A stretch of DNA of 64,000 bases, taken from assembly GCA_902479075.1 (NCBI GenBank), contig CABSNK010000011.1, forward strand, positions 1 through 64,000, written 5' to 3'. The DNA is from an uncultured Collinsella sp. Lineage in GTDB: Bacteria; Actinomycetota; Coriobacteriia; Coriobacteriales; Coriobacteriaceae. This document shows positions 34,242 to 41,883 of this stretch, one piece after another (position 1 is the first letter of the stretch; each line of letters opens with the position of its first letter). The translations under genes and the position numbers were made by a program. The notes under the pieces are model-generated. The model made no database searches, was not told the origin of the DNA, and saw only the letters and a list, made by a program, of their open reading frames with translations.

Positions 34242-35705
34242 CTACGCCGGAAGCATGCCGGAAATGGCAGTAATGACCAAGCCAAACACGACCATGAAGA
34301 TGAAGAACTTCCAAATGGTCTTCCACCATTGGCCAAACGAAATCTTAGCCACGGCAAGGCCGGCGACCGTCATGCCCGCCACGGGGCTGATGGTGTTGAT
34401 GGTCTGGTTGGCAAACTGGAGCGCGGTGACGGCCGCCTCGGGATTGAGGCCCATGAGCTCGGTCAGGGGGCCCATAACGGGCATGGTGAGCGCCGCCAGG
34501 CCAGAACTCGAGGGAACCAGCAAAGAGAGCAGACCAAGGACGACATACATAAACGTGGTGTAGACGGCGGCGGGTGCACCGGCGAGCGCGGTAGCGAGCG
34601 CCTGGAGGATGGTGTCGATGATCATGCCGCCCTCGGCGATGACCAGAATACCGCGAGCGATACCGATAACGACGGCAGCGTACGCAAAGTCGGCGAGACC
34701 CTTAACGAACTCCTCTGCGATCGTCTGCTGGTCAAGGCCGCCCAGGATACCGGCAAGCAAGCCCATGCCAAGGAACACGGCGGAAATCTGATTCATGTAC
34801 CAGCCCTGGGTAACAAGACCCCAGACGATAATGCCCATACCGCAAGCAAAATCGATAAGCACGAGCTTCTGACGGATCGTGAACTCTTCCTCGATGGAGG
34901 CATCGGTCACGGAAAACTCAATACGCTTGAGCTTATCGTCCTCGTACACAATGGACGACTCGGGGTTTTTCTTGACGCGCATGGCGTAGCGCATGGCCCA
35001 TGCGATACCGACGGCAGTGAAGATGACCCAAGAAACGGCGCGCAGCCACAGTTGCGGATTACCCTCGATGCCAATGATGCCTTGGGCGATCAAAACATTA
35101 AACGGGTCGATGGTCGAAGCACAATATCCCAGGTTAGGACCAAGGAAGCAGATGATAAACGCCGTCATCGAGTCATACCCGATACCCATCATGATGGGAA
35201 TGAAGATGGCATAGAACGGCAGGGCTTCCTCAGACATACCAAACGTAGTGCCGCAAATGGACAGCAACGTCATCGTGATGGGAATGATGAGGATGTCCTT
35301 GTTCTTGAGCTTTTTAATCACACGGCTCATGCCGGCATTCAAAGCGTTGGTCTTGGTGATGACTGCGAACGATCCGCCAATCAATAAGACGAACGCAACG
35401 ACGTCGGCAGCCTCCTGGATGCCCTTAGTAGGCGCTTGCAGGACCGCAAAGATATCCTGGCCCAGATTGATGGTCTCGCCGGTCTCGGAATCGGTGTAGT
35501 TCTTATCGACCTGTTCATAGGTTCCAGCAACGGCGACTTCACGCTCGCCCGCCGCTGTCGAAATCGTCTTGCGCTGATACTGACCAGAGGGAACGATCCA
35601 AGTCAGGACCGCAAAGACAACGATCAGCAAGAACATGATCGTATAGACATGCGGTAATTTGAACTTAAAACGTCTGTTTGTCTTCTTCGCCTTCGTATCT
35701 GACAT
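34242..35705 (-). CDS. YfcC-family transporter, first gene of the frl operon
   Basis: 487-residue integral membrane protein with about 12 helices, of the YfcC/ArcD-like (DcuC) family of C4-dicarboxylate, arginine and dipeptide transporters. It has a short basic N-terminus, a helix PHVYTIMFLLIVVFAVLTWI, a large extracellular loop (YQRKTIS...), then ALPFYAIFIPIMMGIGYDS and a C-terminal LLSLLVPSSSGLAALTMPVMGP. Start at ATG 35705 (GGAGG upstream). In known frl operons fructoselysine enters through FrlA (APC type) or an ABC system; here this unrelated transporter takes that place, so its substrate may be a glycated dipeptide or amino acid. Confidence 0.85.
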   Translation of the reverse strand: MSDTKAKKTNRRFKFKLPHVYTIMFLLIVVFAVLTWIVPSGQYQRKTISTAAGEREVAVAGTYEQVDKNYTDSETGETINLGQDIFAVLQAPTKGIQEAADVVAFVLLIGGSFAVITKTNALNAGMSRVIKKLKNKDILIIPITMTLLSICGTTFGMSEEALPFYAIFIPIMMGIGYDSMTAFIICFLGPNLGYCASTIDPFNVLIAQGIIGIEGNPQLWLRAVSWVIFTAVGIAWAMRYAMRVKKNPESSIVYEDDKLKRIEFSVTDASIEEEFTIRQKLVLIDFACGMGIIVWGLVTQGWYMNQISAVFLGMGLLAGILGGLDQQTIAEEFVKGLADFAYAAVVIGIARGILVIAEGGMIIDTILQALATALAGAPAAVYTTFMYVVLGLLSLLVPSSSGLAALTMPVMGPLTELMGLNPEAAVTALQFANQTINTISPVAGMTVAGLAVAKISFGQWWKTIWKFFIFMVVFGLVITAISGMLPA

Positions 35706-35770
35706 AGATACCTCCAAAGAACTCGAGACTGCATCACATCTCGTTTCAACGCCTGCGCAAGGCAAGCGTT

Positions 35771-35786
35771 CTATGACGTTCCATAG
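35771..35786. promoter_or_regulatory. Candidate operator upstream of the frl operon
   Basis: Inverted repeat CTATG-ACGTTC-CATAG lies 66-81 bases upstream of the first frl gene. It is a possible binding site for the GntR regulator encoded next. Repeat seen; binding not shown. Confidence 0.35.
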
Positions 35787-35875
35787 ATTACCAGCAGCTT
35801 TTCCCATCATCAAGATAATTTCAAACTGATTGCCGCGACGCGGTTGAACGGTTGCGTTTGCGCCGTGAACGGTAT

Positions 35876-35911
35876 GGAGACGCCCGGTGAGATGATCAAC
35901 CGGGCGTCTCC
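35876..35911 (-). terminator. Hairpin after the GntR gene
   Basis: A 12-bp perfect stem GGAGACGCCCGG / CCGGGCGTCTCC with a 12-base loop, 13 bp beyond the gntR stop. No T run follows, so it could be a Rho-assisted or weak terminator, or a regulatory structure. Confidence 0.55.
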
Positions 35912-35923
35912 ATTCGCAATGTC

Positions 35924-36667
35924 CTAGATGTCAAAAACGTAGCGAGACCCAACGATCCGCTGACGACCGATGATAAACGGCCGCCGCTGCTCATCGAAAA
36001 AGAAGGCTTCCATATAAAACAAGGGTTCGCCAACGGGAACTGCCAACAGCCGAGCGACCTCGGGCGACGCGCACGCGATCTCGAGTGTGCACGGGTCGGT
36101 AAACGCGGGCGTACGGCCCGTCCGGTTACGCACGAACTCAAAAATGGATTGGTTAGATAGAGGTGCCGTTGATAGATAGGCGTTGTCCTCGTAAACATAT
36201 ATGTTGTTCTCGAGCATGACAGGGACGCCATCGGCAGTGCGCACGCGCTCAACGCAAATCAAGTCAGTTCCAACGGGAACACCAAAGAACTGTGCTTCGG
36301 TAGAATCCGCCGGCAGTATCTTTCTCGAAATGACGCACGCCCCCGGCTCCATTCCGTTAACGCGGCATGCGTCCGAAAAACTCTGGACGTCATCCTTCTG
36401 GCGAATCTTGCGCTTAAGCTTGGGGGCATTGACAAACGTGCCTTTCCCCTGTCGCTTCGTTAGATAGCCCTGCTGGACGAGCTCCTCAATAGCGCGTCGC
36501 ACGGTAACGCGGCCAACTTTATAGCTCTCAGCCAATTCGAATTCGTTGGGTATCCGCGCGCCCGCCTTGTAGGCACCGGAGTTAATTTCGTTTTTAATGA
36601 TATCAATGACCTGTTGGTACAGCGGTATCGCTGCTTTACCGTCAGTTGGCCCTTCAGTCGGTGGCAT
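35924..36667 (-). CDS. GntR/HutC-type regulator of the frl operon
   Basis: 247-residue two-domain repressor: a GntR winged helix (IPLYQQVIDIIKNEINSG, RIPNEFELAESYKVGRVTVRRAIEELVQQGYL, RQGKGTFV) in the first ~80 residues, then a UTRA ligand-binding domain (HutC subfamily) that usually binds sugar phosphates or related metabolites. The ligand here is likely a fructoselysine intermediate, as for FrlR in Bacillus. Start at ATG 36667 (GGGAG upstream). It is adjacent to the frl operon on the same strand. A palindrome between the two genes is a candidate site. Confidence 0.88.
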   Translation of the reverse strand: MPPTEGPTDGKAAIPLYQQVIDIIKNEINSGAYKAGARIPNEFELAESYKVGRVTVRRAIEELVQQGYLTKRQGKGTFVNAPKLKRKIRQKDDVQSFSDACRVNGMEPGACVISRKILPADSTEAQFFGVPVGTDLICVERVRTADGVPVMLENNIYVYEDNAYLSTAPLSNQSIFEFVRNRTGRTPAFTDPCTLEIACASPEVARLLAVPVGEPLFYMEAFFFDEQRRPFIIGRQRIVGSRYVFDI

Positions 36668-36698
36668 ATACCCTCTCCCAGCACAATTAAGTCTAAAG

Positions 36699-36735
36699 CG
36701 GGCCCAAGGGCATTCAGCAAGCCCTTAAGCCCGCA
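36699..36735 (-). terminator. Terminator after the HAD phosphatase gene
   Basis: Two-part stem (GCGGGC / GCCCGC and AAGGGC / GCCCTT) with a 9-base loop and a T-rich tail TTTAGACTT on the minus strand. It lies 83 bp past the HAD gene stop and 32 bp before the gntR start. Confidence 0.72.
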
Positions 36736-36817
36736 TTAGCTTAAAGTATGCTAGGTGTCGCACCAAAATGTCGGGTATTTACTCATCAGACCCGAAAAAC
36801 GCGCAACTACCGCGATC

Positions 36818-37477
36818 CTAAGAAAGCGTGAGCAGTTCCGGCAGCTGGTCGATAATCTTGTCCGCGGCATCCTGGCTAAAGCCAAAGCGCTCCTCGCGCT
36901 TGGCAATGACCGTCAACCCCGCGCGTTTGCCGGCAGTGATACCAGGTACCGAATCCTCAACGCAGCAGCAGCGATCCGCGGGCAGCCCCAGCAGGTCCAG
37001 CGCATGCAGGTAAATGTCGGGCTCGGGCTTGCTCTCCTTAAATTGCTCGCCGCTCACCACATACTCAAAGGCATCCGACAGCCCGCACGCATTGAGCACT
37101 TCCTCGATGCTAACCATGGGAGACGAGCTGGCAAGCGCCACGCGAACGCCGCGGCGCGGCAGCTCTCGAATCGTATCCACGGCGCCTGGGTTAATCAAAG
37201 CCTGATAGTCGCGCGGACGCTTATGCGCCCACTCATCCCAACGGGCCAACGCCTCCTCGCCAGTGAAATGCCCCTTACCGGCGCGCTCAAACCAATCGAC
37301 CAGCATATGCAGGAAGAACTGATGCGAGGTACCGACCTGCCCATTCAACTCCTCTTGTGTCAGATTAAGCCCAAGCTCCTTGGCAAACGCGGCAGTCTCG
37401 CCCAGGTAGTAATACTCGGTATCGACAATGACGCCGTCCATGTCAAAGATAACGGCATCGAACGGAAATGCGGACAC
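36818..37477 (-). CDS. HAD-superfamily phosphatase (beta-phosphoglucomutase-like)
   Basis: 219 residues, HAD subfamily IA with a four-helix cap. Motifs: FDMDGVIVDTE with nucleophile Asp, ASSSPMVS, the SKPEPDIYLHA Lys and CVEDSVPGI Asp. It probably dephosphorylates a sugar phosphate. GTG 37477 is chosen (GGGAGGG upstream), giving SAFPFDAVIFDMDG at the N-terminus. It follows the Cof phosphatase gene on the same strand. Substrate unknown. Confidence 0.82.
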   Translation of the reverse strand: MSAFPFDAVIFDMDGVIVDTEYYYLGETAAFAKELGLNLTQEELNGQVGTSHQFFLHMLVDWFERAGKGHFTGEEALARWDEWAHKRPRDYQALINPGAVDTIRELPRRGVRVALASSSPMVSIEEVLNACGLSDAFEYVVSGEQFKESKPEPDIYLHALDLLGLPADRCCCVEDSVPGITAGKRAGLTVIAKREERFGFSQDAADKIIDQLPELLTLS

Positions 37478-37496
37478 GGCACCCTCCCTAACAAAA

Positions 37497-37518
37497 GGAC
37501 GCCCGCGAGCAGGCGCCC
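37497..37518 (-). terminator. Short hairpin after the Cof phosphatase gene
   Basis: On the minus strand a GC-rich stem with one mismatch (GGGCGCC...GGGCGTCC) is followed by TTTTG, 24 bp past the Cof stop. Weak stem but a good tail. Confidence 0.5.
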
Positions 37519-37541
37519 GAGCCATGCATTAATCGGCGATT

Positions 37542-38384
37542 CTAACCCAGCAGCTTATCCAGCGCCACTGCAATACCATCTTCGTTGTTATTGGCGGTCA
37601 CCATCTGGGCCACAGCCTTAACCTCATCGACGGCGTTGCCCATGGCTACACCGGTGCCGGCCCACTCAATCATGGACTTGTCGTTCTGGCCGTCGCCAAA
37701 CGATACGACCTCGCTGGCATCGATGCCGAGCTTGGGCAGAGCACCCTCAAGCGCGCGGGCCTTGTCGATACCGGGCGCCGTGTACTCAAAGTACCAGTCA
37801 GCCGTAAACATGCCCGAAAGCGTCTGGGTAAAGGGCGCATACATCTCCTCGTAATGCGCCTGCAGGTAGGCCGGATCGCCCGCCGTCAGCAGCTTGTCCA
37901 CGGGATAAGCATCAGCGACCTCATGCAGGCTCTCCACCTCGCGAATCTTAAGATCACACGCGTCGCGCTCATACTTGACGATATTCTTCTGCGAGCCGTC
38001 AGGCAGCGTGATCATGCAATGGTACGAATCCTCGACGTGCAGATCGCGACCGAGCGAAATCATAGGGATCACGTCAAAATTACGCAGGTGATCAATCAGG
38101 CGATGCAGTTCGTCAGCCGGCATGGCCTGGTCAAAAAGGACCTCATCGGTCTGGGCATCGACGACGTGAGCGCCGTTAAAGGCCACCAGCAGACCGTCAT
38201 GGTTTTGAAGGTCGAGCTCCTGCGCCAAGGCGTGCAGCCCCCATGCGGGACGGCCCGAAGCCAAAATGAGCTTAATGCCCGACTCCTGCGCCGCGAGCAG
38301 CTTCTCGCGCGTACGCGGGCTGATCACCTTCTGATCGTTGGTAAGCGTACCGTCGATATCCATTGCGATGGCTTTAATTGCCAT
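37542..38384 (-). CDS. Cof-type HAD phosphatase
   Basis: 280-residue HAD subfamily IIB enzyme. Motifs: AMDIDGTLTNDQK (nucleophile), ILASGRPAW, Lys in the C-terminal half, and SFGDGQNDKSMIEWAG with conserved Asp residues. The cap is the IIB type. Likely substrates are sugar phosphates or FMN/PLP; members act in housekeeping. Start at ATG 38384 (GGAGG seven bases upstream). It is followed by another HAD gene. Confidence 0.88.
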   Translation of the reverse strand: MAIKAIAMDIDGTLTNDQKVISPRTREKLLAAQESGIKLILASGRPAWGLHALAQELDLQNHDGLLVAFNGAHVVDAQTDEVLFDQAMPADELHRLIDHLRNFDVIPMISLGRDLHVEDSYHCMITLPDGSQKNIVKYERDACDLKIREVESLHEVADAYPVDKLLTAGDPAYLQAHYEEMYAPFTQTLSGMFTADWYFEYTAPGIDKARALEGALPKLGIDASEVVSFGDGQNDKSMIEWAGTGVAMGNAVDEVKAVAQMVTANNNEDGIAVALDKLLG

Positions 38385-38502
38385 ATGTGCCTCCTTGCAT
38401 CGTTTTTATCGCGCACTATCTTATCCGAGCCGGGGCACGTTCGCACAGCGCGCGTATGACGGTTGCAAAACCACCCCATTTAAAACAAAGGCAAAAAAGT
38501 AC

Positions 38503-38531
38503 TTGCAAAGACGCGTTCCGACATATAAGTT
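38503..38531 (+). promoter_or_regulatory. Candidate strong promoter of the ClpP-VirD4 module
   Basis: TTGCAA (38503-38508), 17 bp, TAAGTT (38526-38531; TATAAG overlaps at 38524). Upstream is an A-rich stretch. A short hairpin ACCGC-CGTT-GCGGT-TTT lies 8 bases downstream (38540-38553). Confidence 0.4.
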
Positions 38532-38873
38532 GATAAAAGACCGCCGTTGCGGTTTTAAGTAGATCGAGCATATGAAGTTTGAGTTTTAGCGTGTAAGAGA
38601 AGGAAGATCGGCAAAGTACAACCCCAAACGCAATGACAACTTAATGAGGTAACTGCCACATGTGAGGCACCCAGGGCATTGCTGTCTCGATTTTGAGCAC
38701 GATGCCTTCCGCCTTGCATGGGCCGTTCCATCCCGCCCCTGCAGCAACTGTCTCACGGGCTCATTGAAAACCGCATAGCACCCCAACGTCAGCACATCAC
38801 CCACGGCAAGCACATCACTCACGACAACCAACACATCAACAAACAGCACGAACATCAACCGATTGGAGAAGCT
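38532..38873 (+). other. Long non-coding leader before the ClpP-VirD4 module
   Basis: About 340 bases between the promoter-like sequence and the first gene of the module, with no ribosome-bound ORF of normal length. It contains a short promoter-proximal hairpin, an imperfect hairpin around 38678-38708 (GGCAT...ATGCC) and two short startless frames on the minus strand. It could be a 5' untranslated region, a structured RNA, or a remnant of another locus. I do not recognise a known riboswitch. Confidence 0.45.
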
Positions 38874-39764
38874 ATGACAAACCACCACGCTGAAGACGGC
38901 GATAAGAAAAGCATTCTGGATGCCCACATTGAGCGAGCATATGCAAACGAATATGACGCCGCCTTTGCCGCCGCGACCATCAAGAACTACGCGTCGCTAC
39001 CGCTCGCGACGATCTTGGCCGACCACCCTCAACTGCTGAAGCGCTGCACAAAGATCATGGGCGACCCCGACATTCGCAAGCTGACAGACCCCTATGCCCC
39101 AAAACGCGACAACGATTCGTACGTTCTTACCGTAGGCTGCCTAGCCCATATGCTTACGGCGCTCGACACGAAACTCAAGCTCGAATGGGAACCCGACGAG
39201 CGTCATGAACTCGAAAGCAAGCGGAACACCCTGCGCACCGCACTGTTCCTTCCGTTGGACGGCCTCAAGCGCTGCAACGTCGAGCTCAATACACAGGCGC
39301 GGCAAAAGCCCGGGACCACGGGGCAGAAAACTCCAAGACCCCATGCGGCCATCGTCGACCGCAACCGATATAACCGCATGACCGCGCACTTTTCTGCCGA
39401 GGGAGCAGCCATAAGGACGCTGATCGACCTGCTGTGCCTCCTGAGCATCAACGAACTATTTGAGGGCTATCTCGCCCTTGTTCCCGCGACGGCACCCAAG
39501 TCGGTAGCAAAGATCATCGAGACCTGCAGACGCCAGTTTGAGCGCCATCGCAATGGCAGCGAGATGAACGCCAGCATCGCGCAGTACTACACGGCCCATT
39601 ACAAAAAAGACGGATGTGCCCCTGTCGAGCATCAGCTGCGGCTCGCCTACACCACGCCCGTCGCAACGCTCCATCGCTTTGGAGCCCTTGGCGCTCGCGA
39701 GCCGCACGGACAGGCAGCCTGCCCCACAACCGAGCTCGATCTCAGGCTCGGACGAACCCTGTAG
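38874..39764 (+). CDS. Unknown protein of the ClpP-VirD4 module
   Basis: 296 residues, soluble and mostly helical. Visible parts: an acidic N-terminus, LPLATILADHPQLLKRCTKI, a polar middle with a Pro-rich QKPGTTGQKTPRPH loop, an alpha-helical IRTLIDLLCLLSINELF hydrophobic stretch, and a Pro/Arg C-terminus. No recognised domain. The start is ATG 38874 (GGAG five bases upstream); an earlier frame to 38718 is not used. It is first of three genes on the same strand, followed by the ClpP-like protease and the VirD4-like ATPase. Codon style is like its neighbours, so it is resident or long-settled. A scaffold or substrate for the pair is possible; this is inference. Confidence 0.7.
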   Translation: MTNHHAEDGDKKSILDAHIERAYANEYDAAFAAATIKNYASLPLATILADHPQLLKRCTKIMGDPDIRKLTDPYAPKRDNDSYVLTVGCLAHMLTALDTKLKLEWEPDERHELESKRNTLRTALFLPLDGLKRCNVELNTQARQKPGTTGQKTPRPHAAIVDRNRYNRMTAHFSAEGAAIRTLIDLLCLLSINELFEGYLALVPATAPKSVAKIIETCRRQFERHRNGSEMNASIAQYYTAHYKKDGCAPVEHQLRLAYTTPVATLHRFGALGAREPHGQAACPTTELDLRLGRTL

Positions 39765-39827
39765 CCCACCAGCCTCTGCGCGAGCTATAACCCTATTCCA
39801 CAACGCAACCAACAGAAAGGAGTCCCC

Positions 39828-40445
39828 ATGGACACCAATCATTCCCCCATCATCAGCCCCCTCACCATGCGTGAATCCGCCCGAGGTATCACGCTCACCA
39901 GCATTTACGATGAGATGCTCGCCCGTCGCGAGCTCTCCGTCATGGGAAACATCGAAACCCCGATGGCCCACGACCTATGCCAGCAGATCCGCCTGCTCGA
40001 TGCCACCGACCCCAGCCGCCCCATCACCATATTTGTCGCCAGCGCCGGCGGAAGCGTGCGATCGGATCTTGCGATCTATGACGCCATGCGCCTCGCATCG
40101 TGCCCCATCCGCACCGTCTGCCTGGAATTCGCCGCGTCCATGGGCGCCGTGATCTTTATGGGCGGCGACGATCGCCGTATGGCGCCCCATGCAGAGCTCA
40201 TGATTCACGACCCGCTGATCCCCCAGGGGGCAGGCGGCTCGGCACTTGCGCTGCAGGAAACCAGCCGGCGTCTCATGCAGACCCGCAAGACCCTCACGCA
40301 AATCCTCTCGGACCGCAGCGGCCTCACGCCCAAGCGCATCCAGTCCCTCACTGCAAAAGACACCTACCTTTCGGCCGAGCGCGCCGTCGAGCTCGGCTTT
40401 GCCCACGAAATCCTCTCGACCACCAAGGAGGTCGCCCATGTCTAA
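39828..40445 (+). CDS. ClpP-like serine protease in the VirD4-like module
   Basis: 205-residue ClpP-family protease subunit. Full triad visible: Ser104 in FAASMGA, His127 in LMIHDPL, and Asp178 in TAKDTYLSA, the positions known from ClpP. The GGSV oxyanion loop and IYDAM segment also match. A Clp protease normally works with ClpX/ClpA ATPases; here the next gene is an unrelated VirD4/TraG-type ATPase. Start at ATG 39828 (AAAGGAG, seven bases). The stop overlaps the ATPase start by 8 bp. A prophage or ICE maturation protease is the alternative, but the neighbours do not show one. Confidence 0.85.
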   Translation: MDTNHSPIISPLTMRESARGITLTSIYDEMLARRELSVMGNIETPMAHDLCQQIRLLDATDPSRPITIFVASAGGSVRSDLAIYDAMRLASCPIRTVCLEFAASMGAVIFMGGDDRRMAPHAELMIHDPLIPQGAGGSALALQETSRRLMQTRKTLTQILSDRSGLTPKRIQSLTAKDTYLSAERAVELGFAHEILSTTKEVAHV

Positions 40446-41859
40446 CCTCGCCAGCCGCCTCGCCGCATCTGAGTCCGCATCGTCCACCATCCTCGCCAAG
40501 GATCGAACGCTTTCCTGCGACACCCGCCAAACGGGACTCAACAACAACGCACTTGTGATCGGCCCCTCGGGAGCCGGCAAGACCCGAAACGTCCTCAAAC
40601 CCAACCTGCTGCAAATGAACGCAAGCTACATCGTGCTCGACACCAAAGGCACGCTCTGTCGCGAAGTGGGACCCGTGCTAGCAGCCCACGGCTACCGCGT
40701 GCAATGTCTCAACTTCGCCGACCTCAACACCGTCCCGGCCCTTGCGCCCGGCATCGAGCGCTGCGGCTACAACCCCCTGAGGCACATTCGCCGCAAGGCG
40801 GACGGCAGGCCCAACCAGCAGGACATCCTCTCGGTGGCAAAGGCCATCTGCCCCATCGAGGACAACAACCAGCCTTTTTGGGATCATGCGGCGGCAAACC
40901 TGCTGTCGTGTCTTATCGCCTACGTCACCGAACAGCTACCCGCCGGCGAGCAGACGATCAGCTCGGTCATCAAGCTGATCGAGCACCTGCAGGACGGTGC
41001 CACGGCCCGATTGTTTGACGATCTGATCACGACCGACCCCCAAAGCTATGCCCTCTCGCTATGGCGGCGCTACGCCATTACGCAAAATGCCGAGCGCATG
41101 CACGCGAGCATCGTCGGCATCCTTGCCGAAAAGGTCATGTGTCTGGGATTCGACGGTGCGGCACAGCTCTATCGTGAGTGTCATCAGGTGGACTTCGCTT
41201 CCATGGGACACACCCCCTGCGCCCTGTTTGTAACCGTAAGCGATATTGACCGCAATCTCGATCCGCTGACCGGCCTCTTTATTTCGCAGGCGTTTATGGG
41301 CCTCATTCGTGAGGCCGATAGGCAGCCCGACGGCAGCCTGCCCATGCCCGTGCGCTTTATGCTCGATGACTTCGCAAATCTGCAGATCCTCCAGATCGAC
41401 AACGTGCTATCGATTATCCGAAGCCGCAACATCTGGGCAACGCTGCTGCTGCAGTCGACCAACCAGCTCGATGCGCTCTATGGCGAGGCACGCGCTCGCT
41501 CCATCATGGGCAACTGCGACACGCATCTGGTGCTGGCATTCCAGGATCCAGAGAGTGCCCGGGTGTTTTCCGACCGCGCCGACGCGCTCCCCAGCACGCT
41601 CATGGCGACGCCGATCGATCGCTCGTGGCTCTTTGTACGCGGTCGCACTCCCGAACAGGTCGAGCGCTTTAGGCTCGAAGACCATCCGCTCTACGGGGAG
41701 CTGCCCGAGGCGCAGCGAGGCCATGCGGAGGCCGAGAGCGTGGCGCAGGGTTCTCGCAGCGCGCGGCGCCCCGGCGATGTTCCACAAAGGCCGTGCGCCC
41801 CGGGACCACGGCAAAGCAAAGGGGCCCGCATCCGATGGGATACGGGCCCCTGGCTATAA
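40438..41859 (+). CDS. VirD4/TraG-like ATPase, soluble
   Basis: 473-residue P-loop ATPase of the VirD4/TraG (T4SS coupling protein) family. Walker A GPSGAGKT (residues 42-49), Walker B FMLDDFAN (around 306-313), and the TraG-type LLLQSTNQLDALYG and PESARVFSDRADALPS segments that line the coupling protein. There is no N-terminal membrane helix, unlike most conjugation coupling proteins, so it is cytosolic or recruited. The start at ATG 40438 (GGAGG six bases upstream) overlaps the ClpP-like stop by 8 bp. The 3' end is formed by the pgi terminator, suggesting an extended C-terminus. Conjugation machinery is otherwise missing. Confidence 0.8.
   Translation: MSNLASRLAASESASSTILAKDRTLSCDTRQTGLNNNALVIGPSGAGKTRNVLKPNLLQMNASYIVLDTKGTLCREVGPVLAAHGYRVQCLNFADLNTVPALAPGIERCGYNPLRHIRRKADGRPNQQDILSVAKAICPIEDNNQPFWDHAAANLLSCLIAYVTEQLPAGEQTISSVIKLIEHLQDGATARLFDDLITTDPQSYALSLWRRYAITQNAERMHASIVGILAEKVMCLGFDGAAQLYRECHQVDFASMGHTPCALFVTVSDIDRNLDPLTGLFISQAFMGLIREADRQPDGSLPMPVRFMLDDFANLQILQIDNVLSIIRSRNIWATLLLQSTNQLDALYGEARARSIMGNCDTHLVLAFQDPESARVFSDRADALPSTLMATPIDRSWLFVRGRTPEQVERFRLEDHPLYGELPEAQRGHAEAESVAQGSRSARRPGDVPQRPCAPGPRQSKGARIRWDTGPWL
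41821..41850 (-). terminator. pgi terminator within the end of the VirD4-like gene
   Basis: GGGGCCCG...CGGGCCCC stem with internal TATCC/GGATA-like pairing, followed on the minus strand by TTTGCTTTGC. It lies 33 bp past the pgi stop and within the last codons of the convergent VirD4-like gene. Confidence 0.8.
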
Positions 41860-41883
41860 GGCGCAATGCGTTAACAGCAGCGA

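Noticed and set aside
38586..38927. 113-codon minus-strand frame in the leader of the ClpP-VirD4 module
   Set aside because: Overlaps the start of the unknown gene, has no ribosome site and is low in recognisable protein pattern.
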